Positions 23,729 to 32,788 of a stretch of 64,000 nucleotides of DNA are shown here, piece after piece. Under the pieces are notes generated by a model. That model had not been told where the DNA came from and made no database searches. It saw only the letters and a program-made list of their open reading frames with translations. The stretch lies in the NCBI GenBank assembly GCA_021773015.1, contig JAJFKW010000001.1, forward strand, positions 2,959,305 to 3,023,304, read 5' to 3'. The translations under genes and the position numbers were made by a program. Source of the DNA: Woeseia sp. (GTDB lineage Bacteria > Pseudomonadota > Gammaproteobacteria > Steroidobacterales > Woeseiaceae). Each line of letters opens with the position of its first letter. Position 1 is the stretch's first letter.

Positions 23729-23853
23729 GGAGGTGCTTTTGATTGGCAAAGACACAATTTGCCACATTCCGCCCGTGTAATGCCATGACCCAGCCCCAGC
23801 ATTGGCGCATCAAGGTGCTGCAATGACGATTCGAATAGATCGGGAGAGGGCCG

Positions 23854-26028
23854 GTGGCAGTGTCAGCGCAGCAGCAACGTATCAAAAAAGGGCGACAATC
23901 AGCCAGCAATCGGCAGACCTGGCATCCATACAGCGTCACTCCGTCGGCAAAAATAGTCTGTACGCGTCTTCGGCGGCAATCATCCTGGCGTTGGCTGTCG
24001 GCTTGTTGTCTATTCTTGGCAAATCTTCATGTGGGCGACCTGCGCGCAGATGATGACTTCATTACATCGCCTGATCAACTACAAAGCGGCGCGTTACTTT
24101 TTGCGGTGCAAGGCGGTTACCGCCTGGGGACCAGGCTCAATACGGAAGTGGACATTGCCGCAAACGGTCTGGTCGCGCGCGTTTCGCTGAAGCAAACTTT
24201 TCGAAATGATGGTCAGCAGTGGGTCGAAGGCGTGTACGTATTTCCTCTTCCCGATAACTCGGCCGTCGATCATATGCGATTACACATCGGCGATCGCTTT
24301 ATTGAAGGCGAGATTCGAGAAAAAGAACAGGCGCGTGAGGAATATGCACGTGCGAAGAAGGCAGGAAGAAAGGCAAGCCTCGTCAATCAACAACGTGTAA
24401 ATCTGTTTACGACCACGGTTGCGAATATTGGACCCGGTGAGACCATTGTCGTAGAGATCGAATATCAACAAACATTGACGATAGAAGAGGGCGTGTTTGG
24501 TCTTAGATTTCCGTTAACATTAACGCCGCGTTACATCCCAGGTTTGCCCAATGGCGAACGCAAAGGGTCCGGATGGGCGGCTGACACTAACCAAGTACGC
24601 GATGCCTCATTGATTACGCCGCCAACCGTTGGCGATTCTCCTGATCATAATTTCACTCTAAATGCGACGATTGACGCCGGCATGGATCTGTCGTTCGTTG
24701 CCAGTCGTTACCATCCCGTCGTCGTAAACAACATTGCCACGGCCTATTCGGTTGCATTGGCCGGCAACGATGTACCGATGGACCACGACTTTGAATTGAT
24801 TTGGCGGCCAAAGCCGGATGCGGCGCCGCGGGCGATAATGTTCTCTGAAACGCTGGATGGTCAGACGCACCTGCTGGTGATGCTGGTACCTCCGACCGAT
24901 CCAGACGTTACATCGGTGGTGCTCCCTCGAGAGTTGATCTTTGTCATTGATACGTCGGGCTCGATGCACGGAACCTCTATCGCGCAAGCGAGGCAGGCTC
25001 TACTGTTGGCATTGGATGGTCTTCGTCCATCGGACATGTTCAATGTGATCGAATTTAATTCGATCACCAATTCATTGTTCGCCAAACCTGTCAGCGCATC
25101 TGTTCACCGCCTGCGCGAGGCGCGACAGTTTGTACAAAGCCTGAAGGCTAACGGTGGCACTGAGATGCACCCCGCAATTGACAAAGCTCTCGGAACACCG
25201 GCCAACGATCAATATGTACGCCAAGTAATCTTTTTGACGGATGGCAGTGTCGGCAACGAGGAGGCGCTATTCAGCCTCATTGAGAGAAAACTTGGCACCG
25301 CGCGACTGTTTACTATCGGCATTGGATCTGCACCGAACGGCTGGTTTATGCGGCGCGCGGCACAAGCGGGTAGAGGCAGCTTCACGTACATCAGCGCACT
25401 GCATGAAGTAACGGAGAAGATGACCCGATTGTTTCGCAAGTTGGAGCAACCTCAGGTCACGAATATCGAAGTTGAATGGCCGCAGAATGCGACCGTCGAA
25501 ACCTACCCTAGCGCAGTACCCGATCTTTACGCTGGCGAGGTCGTCCTGCTAAGAGCTCGTCTCGATAATCCAGCCCGCCGCTTGGATGAAGTTGTCATCA
25601 GTGGAGATGGTGCTCTGGAAAATTGGCGCGCCGAATTGAGCATAGCGACGCAGAAAAGTGACATCGGCATAGCGACATTATGGGCGCGTGCGCGAATTGC
25701 AGATCTCGCTGATCGTGAGCGGCGAGGAGAGGATTCAATGACAATGCGCTCACAGATTGTTGATACCGCACTGCAACACCATCTGGTAAGCAAATACACG
25801 AGCTTAGTCGCCGTAGACAAAACCCCGGTTCGTCCAATTGAAGAATTGTTAGAAACAGAGCGAATCCCGAACTTACTGCCGCACGGACAAGTTGTGCACA
25901 GGATGTTAGGGGTTGTTGCAACTGCAACATCTGCGCCGTTGCATCGCGCGATAGGTGTATTTTTTCTGATTCTCGCATCGTTGTTGTGGTTGATAGGACG
26001 CCGCCATGGCAATCATGTTTCGGCCTAG
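23854..26028 (+). CDS. Sortase target protein with VIT and VWA domains
   Basis: A 724-residue frame from GTG 23854, matching the marine proteobacterial sortase target protein (TIGR03788). After an export region come a VIT domain (QTFRNDGQQWVEGVYVFPLP ... EKEQAREEYARAKKAGRKA), a VWA domain with metal site DTSGS at 366-370 and LTDG, and a C-terminal sorting signal: ATATS at 689-693, a hydrophobic helix (IGVFFLILASLLWLIG) and RRHG. The Cys-mechanism sortase would cleave near ATATS and attach the protein to an envelope partner. The N-terminus is odd: residues 1-60 look like shadow sequence, and a better signal peptide lies in another frame (see findings). It overlaps the sortase gene by 23 bp. 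Confidence 0.9.
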   Translation: MAVSAQQQRIKKGRQSASNRQTWHPYSVTPSAKIVCTRLRRQSSWRWLSACCLFLANLHVGDLRADDDFITSPDQLQSGALLFAVQGGYRLGTRLNTEVDIAANGLVARVSLKQTFRNDGQQWVEGVYVFPLPDNSAVDHMRLHIGDRFIEGEIREKEQAREEYARAKKAGRKASLVNQQRVNLFTTTVANIGPGETIVVEIEYQQTLTIEEGVFGLRFPLTLTPRYIPGLPNGERKGSGWAADTNQVRDASLITPPTVGDSPDHNFTLNATIDAGMDLSFVASRYHPVVVNNIATAYSVALAGNDVPMDHDFELIWRPKPDAAPRAIMFSETLDGQTHLLVMLVPPTDPDVTSVVLPRELIFVIDTSGSMHGTSIAQARQALLLALDGLRPSDMFNVIEFNSITNSLFAKPVSASVHRLREARQFVQSLKANGGTEMHPAIDKALGTPANDQYVRQVIFLTDGSVGNEEALFSLIERKLGTARLFTIGIGSAPNGWFMRRAAQAGRGSFTYISALHEVTEKMTRLFRKLEQPQVTNIEVEWPQNATVETYPSAVPDLYAGEVVLLRARLDNPARRLDEVVISGDGALENWRAELSIATQKSDIGIATLWARARIADLADRERRGEDSMTMRSQIVDTALQHHLVSKYTSLVAVDKTPVRPIEELLETERIPNLLPHGQVVHRMLGVVATATSAPLHRAIGVFFLILASLLWLIGRRHGNHVSA

Positions 26029-26596
26029 TCGCACCACTCGGGCCTTAATAATGAGTTGCGTATTGTGTTTGGGTTTCTGGCAGTTCGGCAAAGGAGCGTA
26101 CATTCCTGCCAAAGCTTGGGCCGCACAAGAATTAATGCAAAAGGCTTGGCGGCGCGCAGAAGTAGGACACGTGCGACCGGCGCCATGGCCATGGGCAGAT
26201 ACCTGGCCAGTCGCAAAATTATCGGCGATGCGTGGTGACATAGAATTGATCGTCTTAGCGGGTGGGTCGGGCCGCACCTTGGCATTCGGGCCTGGACATT
26301 TGTCGGCAAGCGCAATGCCGGGGGCTGGCGGAAATGTGGTGATTGCTGGCCACCGAGATACGCACTTTCAATTTCTACAAAACATTGAGTTGGGCGAAAC
26401 GATCCTTTTCGAAATGGCGGATGGAAAAAACCACTTGTATCGTGTGAGCAATTTGGACGTTGTCGATTCGCGACGAGCAAGTATCGTGCTGGATACGGAT
26501 GAGTCTATGTTGAGCCTGGTAACCTGCTATCCATTTAATGCCCGTGGTGCAGGTGGGCCAATGCGCTATGTTGTGAGTGCCGAAATGGTCTTTTGA
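26006..26596 (+). CDS. Class GN sortase (dedicated to the adjacent substrate)
   Basis: A 196-residue membrane-anchored cysteine transpeptidase. It has an N-terminal helix (ALIMSCVLCLGFWQF) with the catalytic domain outside. The hallmark TLAFGPGHL and VVIAGHRDTHFQFL place catalytic His116, LVTCYPF gives nucleophile Cys174, and Arg187 (GPMRYVV) fits the third residue. The class GN sortase (TIGR03784) processes a single neighbouring substrate in Gram-negatives. Its start lies inside the substrate gene, so the two are translationally coupled. Confidence 0.93.
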   Translation: MAIMFRPSRTTRALIMSCVLCLGFWQFGKGAYIPAKAWAAQELMQKAWRRAEVGHVRPAPWPWADTWPVAKLSAMRGDIELIVLAGGSGRTLAFGPGHLSASAMPGAGGNVVIAGHRDTHFQFLQNIELGETILFEMADGKNHLYRVSNLDVVDSRRASIVLDTDESMLSLVTCYPFNARGAGGPMRYVVSAEMVF

Positions 26597-26609
26597 TGTT
26601 CGTCGGTAG

Positions 26610-28154
26610 CTACTCAACTGGCGAAGTTTCTGACTGATCGTTATCGGCGGTGGCTCTTTCCAGAATTCGATTGGCGCGCTTACTGTACGGGCTGTCGCCG
26701 TGACTCCAGGCCAGTACAGATCTCACCGCATTAATAGCTGCCGTGTTGTTGTTGGTTCGAAGATAGGCTTGCGCAAGGTCCAGTCTGATCGCAACGTTCG
26801 ATGGCAATAAATAGTGCGCTTCTTCAAGTAGCTCAACGGCTTTTTCGAAATTCTTTCCCTCCATAAGATGTGTACGACCGAACTGTGCATAATTCTCTGG
26901 CAGCGAGTCGTCCAATTTCCAGGCTTTCACGTAAGAGCGGCGCGCTTTATTCAAGTAGTCTATGCGATCCTCCTGGAAGTCCGATGTTCTTGCGCGTGAC
27001 TGCCAAAACTTGCCCAAATCTATGTGAACGTCAGGGTCATCCGGCGCGCTTTCAGTAGCTGTTTTGTAGTGTTTCAGCGCGCTCTCGTAGTCCTGTCGAC
27101 TGCTCATTACGTCACCAAGACCCGCCTCAGCTCTAGCGCTGGTTGTAGTTCCGTTCAGCGCCATCCGCAACCATTTCTCGGCAAGATCGTATTTTCGCCG
27201 GCTTAATGCTAATTGCCCAAGGCCCAAAGTAACATCCGCGCTGGATAACTTAATAACTTCTGGCTCGAACACCGGAAGTAGTTTCTTGGCATCCAGTCGG
27301 GTATAGCTAAACCGGCCTTTCTCCAAGTAACGCTTTAAACGTCGATTCGCATTACCGGCGGTCATCCCAAATCCGCCTTCAAAAGCCTCGACGGGATCTT
27401 CACCAGATTCAACGAGCGAAAGGTACTTAGCCATACGAATGTTGAAAGGGTCGGGTGCCTTGGGATCGGTTTGTAAGAAATGCATCAGCGCCCAAGATTC
27501 TGCATAGAACATTGCTTGCGTTTCGGACCGGGACGTGTCGTACGCTTCGCCGGTTAGGAGTTTTCGAATTGGAATCCAGGTTGAATGACGAAGACTCGAG
27601 AATCGATGTTCCGCTGGCAATCCGATCTCAAAATACTTTTTGGATACGCGCGTAGAGCTCAAGAATTCTGCAATCCCTTCGTCGAACCATCTTGGGTAAA
27701 TCTGTGATCCATGACTGCGAATTAGGAAGTGAACATATTCGTGCAATATAATTGATGCCTCGGAAATACCAGCTGAGTCGCGGATGAGGATTCGATTGGC
27801 GCGCAAGCCTGGCATCAAAACGCCTGCCGCATTACTCCCGATGCCAAACAGTTCAAAGTCGCGTCGACCGCCAAATGCATAAATGTGGGTCGGGATGCTG
27901 GCTTCAGGGTTCTCGATACTGGTGACCACTTTCACCATGGCGCGGAATAGCTCAAGGTGTTGTACAAGTCTGATGGTCTCTTTTTCCTTCAAAACGCCGC
28001 GCACGCTAAAGTTTGGCGTTCGTACTTCTATCCAATTCCGCTCTTCAAGTTCCTTGGTGAAGGCCTTATCGGAGCACGATAACGCCAGCAATATGGATAT
28101 TAATGCCGCGCTAATTTTCGGCATGTTGTATCGATGTCGTCTAGTCCTTCGCAT
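26610..28154 (-). CDS. DUF1570 gluzincin-like peptidase with TPR repeats
   Basis: A 514-residue exported protein (signal region MPKISAALISILLALSC; an internal ATG at 28124 may be the real start). After a strand-rich front (WIEVRTPNFSV) comes a zinc-peptidase motif HEYVH at 138-142 with the downstream glutamate in PRWFDEGIAEFL, the DUF1570 pattern. The C-terminal half (about 270-500) is a series of TPR helices (AEKWLRMALNG, ALKHYKTATESAPDDPDVHIDLGK). It probably acts in the periplasm; the substrate is unknown. It is convergent with the sortase gene, 13 bp apart. Confidence 0.82.
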   Translation of the reverse strand: MRRTRRHRYNMPKISAALISILLALSCSDKAFTKELEERNWIEVRTPNFSVRGVLKEKETIRLVQHLELFRAMVKVVTSIENPEASIPTHIYAFGGRRDFELFGIGSNAAGVLMPGLRANRILIRDSAGISEASIILHEYVHFLIRSHGSQIYPRWFDEGIAEFLSSTRVSKKYFEIGLPAEHRFSSLRHSTWIPIRKLLTGEAYDTSRSETQAMFYAESWALMHFLQTDPKAPDPFNIRMAKYLSLVESGEDPVEAFEGGFGMTAGNANRRLKRYLEKGRFSYTRLDAKKLLPVFEPEVIKLSSADVTLGLGQLALSRRKYDLAEKWLRMALNGTTTSARAEAGLGDVMSSRQDYESALKHYKTATESAPDDPDVHIDLGKFWQSRARTSDFQEDRIDYLNKARRSYVKAWKLDDSLPENYAQFGRTHLMEGKNFEKAVELLEEAHYLLPSNVAIRLDLAQAYLRTNNNTAAINAVRSVLAWSHGDSPYSKRANRILERATADNDQSETSPVE

Positions 28155-28199
28155 GAATTTTAAGATAACAACAATAGGCGCGACGTACCATTGCGTGCA

Positions 28200-28658
28200 C
28201 TATTTATCACCTCGTGATGCGGCGGCATCCGTTTCGACTAGTAACTTGAATCGCTTCATGTCACTGTCTGTGCGGTCGCGAATCGAGCGACCGGAAAAGA
28301 TACTCGTCACCTTCATATACCCTTTGAATGTAAAGTTGCAATGGCTGATCCAACGCGTCTTGCCTTCGTCCACGATCTCAAATTGATTGACAATAATTGC
28401 CGACGCCCGCGGCATTTCGTAGCGACCGGCGAAGAACTCCTCCTCGCGTCGCTCTAGAACATACTCTGTTGCAATGTATCGTCGGCCGTTTTCTTCGTAG
28501 GTGTGTTCCGAAATTCCTCCAGGATCGCCGGTCACGCCTTCTTTTCGAACGATAGACTTCAGTGAAGGTTGCCAGCGGCGTTTGTTTGCGAGGCTGTCGA
28601 ACGCAGCCCAAACCTTTTCTCGGCTTTCGTTGATGATCACTTTAGTACGATATTTCAT
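28200..28658 (-). CDS. SRPBCC (START/Bet v1-like) family protein
   Basis: A 152-residue protein starting MKYRTKVIINESREKVWAAFDS, the characteristic SRPBCC first strand and helix, followed by RRWQPSLKSIVRKEG, beta strands (TEYVLERREEEFFAGRYEMP) and a long C-terminal helix ending in DMKRFKLLVE. The fold binds hydrophobic ligands in a cavity; the ligand is unknown. It precedes the DUF1570 gene on the same strand by 45 bp and may be co-transcribed with it. It is divergent from the MATE gene across 263 bp in which I see no gene. Confidence 0.82.
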   Translation of the reverse strand: MKYRTKVIINESREKVWAAFDSLANKRRWQPSLKSIVRKEGVTGDPGGISEHTYEENGRRYIATEYVLERREEEFFAGRYEMPRASAIIVNQFEIVDEGKTRWISHCNFTFKGYMKVTSIFSGRSIRDRTDSDMKRFKLLVETDAAASRGDK

Positions 28659-28921
28659 CGGCTCTGTGTGGTTTGCTGAAATTCGATGAACATTGAAGCA
28701 TATCGTTCCGACTTTTTTTAGTCGCGACGGTTTGTCATGAGCATTGCGATAATTGACTGGCTGAGCGATAGTGGATCAGAGTTAAATATTTCGCATGCTG
28801 CAGCAGCAGACGCTTCGGTAGATTATGCTGGCGCAACCGCCACAAAGCTTCCGGCAGCTCGCGGAATACCTCGTTTTGGTCAACACGGTCTGCCTTCAGA
28901 CCACAATCGCTGGACAAATTA

Positions 28922-30301
28922 ATGAATACTGCTGAAGCCAGGCTCGCTCACGGGCCTGTGGGACGACATTTGGTCAATATGACCGCGCCCGTACTGCTCG
29001 GCATATTCATGATGATGCTTCAGGGATTCATAGACGCGTGGTTTATTGGTCGTGTTGGGGTGAGCGAACTTGCGGCGTTAAGTTTCGCATTTCCAGTTCT
29101 GATGGTGGTTTCCAGTGTCGCAATTGGGCTCGGTGCGGGTACTTCTTCGGTTGTCGCGCGGGCGCTAGGTGCGAACAATCATCGCAGAGCGCGGCGTCTG
29201 GCTACCGATAGCTTGCTACTAACGTTTGGAATTACCGCCGTTATCTGTGCTGTTGGTGTATTCACAATCGAGCCTCTGTTTCGATTGCTTGGTGCCACCG
29301 ATGAGATCATTGCGCTTCTAATCAGCTACATGACGATCTTGTACATTGGTGTGCCTTTTGTCGTCGTCGGAATGGTCGGCATGGCGAGCATGCGGGCAAC
29401 CGGCGATACACGGCTACCGAGCGCATTGATGATGCTTGCATCGATAATCAATATTGTCTGCGATCCGATACTCATATTCGGCTTTGGACCCGTGCCCGCG
29501 CTAGGGCTCGACGGTGCTGCAATAGCGGCGCTGATTGCTCGCGGTAGTATTTTTCTCGGCATGCTCTATTTGATGCGTACGCGCTTGAGGATGTTGACAT
29601 TCAACAAGCCGAAAATTACCGAGTTGAAAAAGTCTTGGTCGGATATTCTGCACGTCGGGATGCCGGCTGCCGCCACCAATGCGATCATTCCGATAGCGCT
29701 TGGTGTGATTACTGCGATGCTGGCCCAATATGGTCCCGAAGCAGTTGCAGGATTTGGCGTCGCAACCAGAATTGAATCTCTGATGCTTGTTCTGTTTTAT
29801 GCGGTATCTGCAATCATTGGGCCTTTTGTTGGCCAGAATATTTCTGCTGGAAAGTCAGACAGAATTTTTACGGCGCTCAGGCTGTGTAGAACATTTTGCT
29901 TGACCGCTGGGCTGGCGATGGCCGTCTTATTGGCTGCATTTAGCACGGCACTACCGGCGCTATTTAGTGATAGTCCAACGGTGAATGAAGTCGCAACGCT
30001 TTTCCTCTGGATTGCGCCCATTAGTTATGGTGCGTACGGCATAGTGATGGTCATGAATGCGTCGTTTAATGGTATGGGCAAGCCTATGCCGGCGGTCGTG
30101 ATTAGCATGCTGCGAATGGTGGCGATCTATCTGCCCATTGCATTGATCGCGCGTGAATTTTTTGAAGTCGCTGGAATATTCGCCGCCTATGCGATTGCAA
30201 ACATAATTTCAGCGGTGATCGCCTACGCTTGGGCTAAACAATCTGTGCAAGCGCAGTGCGATAAGCATGCACCGCCTGTCTTGGTCACAGAAACGGTGTA
30301 G
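28922..30301 (+). CDS. MATE family efflux transporter (NorM-like branch)
   Basis: A 459-residue inner-membrane antiporter with twelve predicted helices in two MATE repeats. The start MTAPVLLGIFMMMLQGFIDAWFIGRVG carries the MATE entry motif, the repeat linker is KPKITELKKSWSDILHVGMPAAATNAI, and the second half has AVAGFGVATRIESLMLVLFYAVS. MATE pumps exchange cationic drugs or metabolites for Na+ or H+. The gene is on its own on the plus strand and convergent with a second, different MATE gene 25 bp downstream. Confidence 0.93.
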   Translation: MNTAEARLAHGPVGRHLVNMTAPVLLGIFMMMLQGFIDAWFIGRVGVSELAALSFAFPVLMVVSSVAIGLGAGTSSVVARALGANNHRRARRLATDSLLLTFGITAVICAVGVFTIEPLFRLLGATDEIIALLISYMTILYIGVPFVVVGMVGMASMRATGDTRLPSALMMLASIINIVCDPILIFGFGPVPALGLDGAAIAALIARGSIFLGMLYLMRTRLRMLTFNKPKITELKKSWSDILHVGMPAAATNAIIPIALGVITAMLAQYGPEAVAGFGVATRIESLMLVLFYAVSAIIGPFVGQNISAGKSDRIFTALRLCRTFCLTAGLAMAVLLAAFSTALPALFSDSPTVNEVATLFLWIAPISYGAYGIVMVMNASFNGMGKPMPAVVISMLRMVAIYLPIALIAREFFEVAGIFAAYAIANIISAVIAYAWAKQSVQAQCDKHAPPVLVTETV

Positions 30302-30326
30302 AAGATGAATCGCCGGCGGCTTTCAC

Positions 30327-31595
30327 CTAGATGGTCGGTAGCACGCGTGCTCGATAGTAGTAATGCATGCCGATTCCACGGCTTGCCATGAAAATTGTAA
30401 ATGCGAGCCACAAGCCGTGATTTCCCAGAAACTGCAGGCCATACCACGCCGGCAGAAATACAACGATGGTCGAGAAGATCATTACATTCCGCATGTCTTG
30501 AGCGCGCGTCGCGCCAACAAAGACCCCATCATAAAGATACGACCAAAACGAGACGACCGGTGAAAGAGCGAGCCAGGGCAAATATGTGAGCGTGGTGTTC
30601 CTTACTGCCTCGATATCTGTAAGCAGATAAATTAGCCATCGCCCTCCAAAGTAAAATGCGATTGAGAAACCAACGGCGACCAACAATGACCATCTCAGCG
30701 TGATTTTGACAGACTTGATCAGGGCGTCACGATTTCTCTCCCCGATCGACTTCCCTACTAGTGCCTCTGCGGCATGCGCTAGGCCATCGAGCGCAAACGC
30801 CAGTAGCGTTTGCAAATTCATCAGAATCGCATTCGCGGCGAGTATTAGCCCGCCCTGTCTCGCGCCTTGCGCTGTAATAAACGCGAACGTGAACGTCAAC
30901 GCGATGGTTCGCAATAGCAGGTGACCGTTGACCGCAACAAATGCTCGATACTCATTTATCTGCGTCAGTTTAGATAGAAGCCAACGGCCGTGGAACTTTC
31001 TCAGCTCTCGCGATACGAAATAGAATCCAACAAAGAGACCACAGTACTCGGCGATTACGGATGCGGCTGCAATTCCCTCCACCTTTAATCCCAAACCAAA
31101 CACAAACCAAAAATCGAGGGCGATGTTTATCGCGTTGGTAACGACCACGATTATGAGTGGCACGCGAGCATTTTGCATACCAATAAACCAACCGATCAAC
31201 GCATAGCCACCGAGCGTTGCGGGTGCGCTCCAAATTCTGATACTGAAATACTGTTGCGCGAATTCCTTAATCTCGGCTTCTGGTCCGAGAAGCGCCAAGG
31301 CGGCTCGCCCTATCGGAGCTTGGGCGAGCAGCAAAAGGAGAGAAATTGCCAGAGCGACAATCAACGCTTGGCCAAGCGATTCGCGAATTCCGTCGTAGTC
31401 GCGCGCGCCAAATCGTTGCGCCGCGATTCCGGTCGTGCCCATACGCAAAAAGTTCACGCTGACGTAAATAAAGCCAAATATTGCGGAACCAGTAGCAACC
31501 GCACCGAGATACGCAGCGCTTTCGAGGTGGCCGGTAACACCCGTATCGACCATGCCGAGCAACGGCACCGACACGTTCGAGATGATCATTGGCAA
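30327..31595 (-). CDS. dinF: MATE family efflux transporter (DinF-like branch)
   Basis: An inner-membrane MATE exporter of the DinF type (NVSVPLLGMVDTGVTGHLE, FLRMGTTGIAAQRFGARD, GLAHAAEALVGKSIG). The canonical frame starts at TTG 31595 and gives 422 residues, but codons upstream (RDVWNIAL) clearly continue the similarity to DinF proteins, whose first helix begins there. The open frame reaches back across the end of the preceding dehydrogenase gene, with an ATT at 31649-31647 but no ATG, GTG or TTG. The real start is therefore probably non-canonical or the sequence has an error. It may be co-transcribed with the dehydrogenase gene. Confidence 0.9.
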   Translation of the reverse strand: MPMIISNVSVPLLGMVDTGVTGHLESAAYLGAVATGSAIFGFIYVSVNFLRMGTTGIAAQRFGARDYDGIRESLGQALIVALAISLLLLLAQAPIGRAALALLGPEAEIKEFAQQYFSIRIWSAPATLGGYALIGWFIGMQNARVPLIIVVVTNAINIALDFWFVFGLGLKVEGIAAASVIAEYCGLFVGFYFVSRELRKFHGRWLLSKLTQINEYRAFVAVNGHLLLRTIALTFTFAFITAQGARQGGLILAANAILMNLQTLLAFALDGLAHAAEALVGKSIGERNRDALIKSVKITLRWSLLVAVGFSIAFYFGGRWLIYLLTDIEAVRNTTLTYLPWLALSPVVSFWSYLYDGVFVGATRAQDMRNVMIFSTIVVFLPAWYGLQFLGNHGLWLAFTIFMASRGIGMHYYYRARVLPTI

Positions 31596-31642
31596 CGCGA
31601 TGTTCCATACGTCGCGATTACCAACCTCTTTTGTTGGTTGGC

Positions 31643-32788
31643 TTAGAATGCGTTCTTGCCGGTCAGCTCTTTACCTACAACCAGTTGATGGACAGTTTCT
31701 GTGCCTTCGTATGTGATTACGCTTTCCAGATTGAGCATATGACGGATTGGCACGTATTCGGCGCTGATCCCAGCGCCGCCTAGTAAGTCTCGCGCTTCGC
31801 GTGCTATATCGATCGCGGTCCGGCAATTATTCCACTTTGCGACCGATACTTGAGTCGGTGTCATTTCACCAGCATCTTTGAGCTGCCCCAAGCGGAACGA
31901 AAGTAGTTGTGCGCTGGTTATTCGCCTTGCCATGTCTGCCATTTTTAGCTGTGTGGCCTGGTTGTGAGACAGTGGACGGCCAAATAAAATACGGTCTTCG
32001 CTGTAGCGCAGAACTTCAGCGAGACAAGCTTGGGCAGCACCAATTACGCCCCAAGTTATGCCGTAACGTGCTTGTGTCAGACAACTCAAAGGGCCTTTCA
32101 ACCCGACCACGCCCGGTAGAATATTGGCGTCTGGAATCCGCACATTGTCGAAGAACAAGGCACCGGTAACTGATGCGCGGAGGGAAAACTTGTTCTCGAT
32201 TTCTTGCGTCGCGAAACCGGGCATGTCTTTTTCGACGATAAAACCACGTACACCTTCATCCGTCATCGCCCATACCACGGCAGCATCCGCGACGCTCGCA
32301 TTCGTGATCCACATTTTGGATCCATTCAGTATCCAGTCGTCGCCATCGCGCTTGGCGTGGGTTTTCATATTGCTTGGATCGGAACCGCCATGCGGTTCGG
32401 TCAAACCAAAACAACCAATAGCTTCACCGCGAGCCATCGCTGGCAGCCAACGCTGTTTCTGATCCTCAGACCCGTAAGCATGAATCGGAAACATGACAAG
32501 ACTGCTTTGCACAGACACGAAACTTCGCAGGCCGCTGTCGCCGCGTTCCAGTTCCTGGCAGATCAAGCCGTAGCAGATGCTATTTAGTCCGGCGCACTCG
32601 TAGCCTTCCAACGAGCTTCCGAGCAGACCAAGTTCCGCTACCTGAGCAATTAGGTCCTGCGGAAAATAATGCTGCTCGAAGGCGTCACGAATGATCGGTA
32701 GTACCTGTTCGTCGACCATGCGACCAACAGATTCTTGCACCATTTGTTCTTCCTCGGTCAGCATGCCGCGGACGTCGTATAGATCCAT
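31643..32788 (-). CDS. gcdH: Acyl-CoA dehydrogenase, glutaryl-CoA dehydrogenase type
   Basis: A 381-residue FAD enzyme from ATG 32788 (MDLYDVRGMLTEEEQMVQ); the open frame extends 46 codons further but without family similarity. Motifs: IGCFGLTEPHGGSDPSNM, WITNASVAD, the substrate-side QARYGITWGVIGAA, and the C-terminal YEGTETVHQLVVGKELTG, whose Glu is the catalytic base. These last two are those of glutaryl-CoA dehydrogenase, which oxidises and decarboxylates glutaryl-CoA to crotonyl-CoA in lysine and tryptophan breakdown. No other pathway gene is adjacent, so the substrate is a family-based inference. Confidence 0.88.
   Translation of the reverse strand: MDLYDVRGMLTEEEQMVQESVGRMVDEQVLPIIRDAFEQHYFPQDLIAQVAELGLLGSSLEGYECAGLNSICYGLICQELERGDSGLRSFVSVQSSLVMFPIHAYGSEDQKQRWLPAMARGEAIGCFGLTEPHGGSDPSNMKTHAKRDGDDWILNGSKMWITNASVADAAVVWAMTDEGVRGFIVEKDMPGFATQEIENKFSLRASVTGALFFDNVRIPDANILPGVVGLKGPLSCLTQARYGITWGVIGAAQACLAEVLRYSEDRILFGRPLSHNQATQLKMADMARRITSAQLLSFRLGQLKDAGEMTPTQVSVAKWNNCRTAIDIAREARDLLGGAGISAEYVPIRHMLNLESVITYEGTETVHQLVVGKELTGKNAF

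Noticed and set aside
28737-28922. 61-codon frame just upstream of the MATE gene
   Set aside because: No ribosome site, no recognisable motif; more likely the promoter region of the MATE gene.
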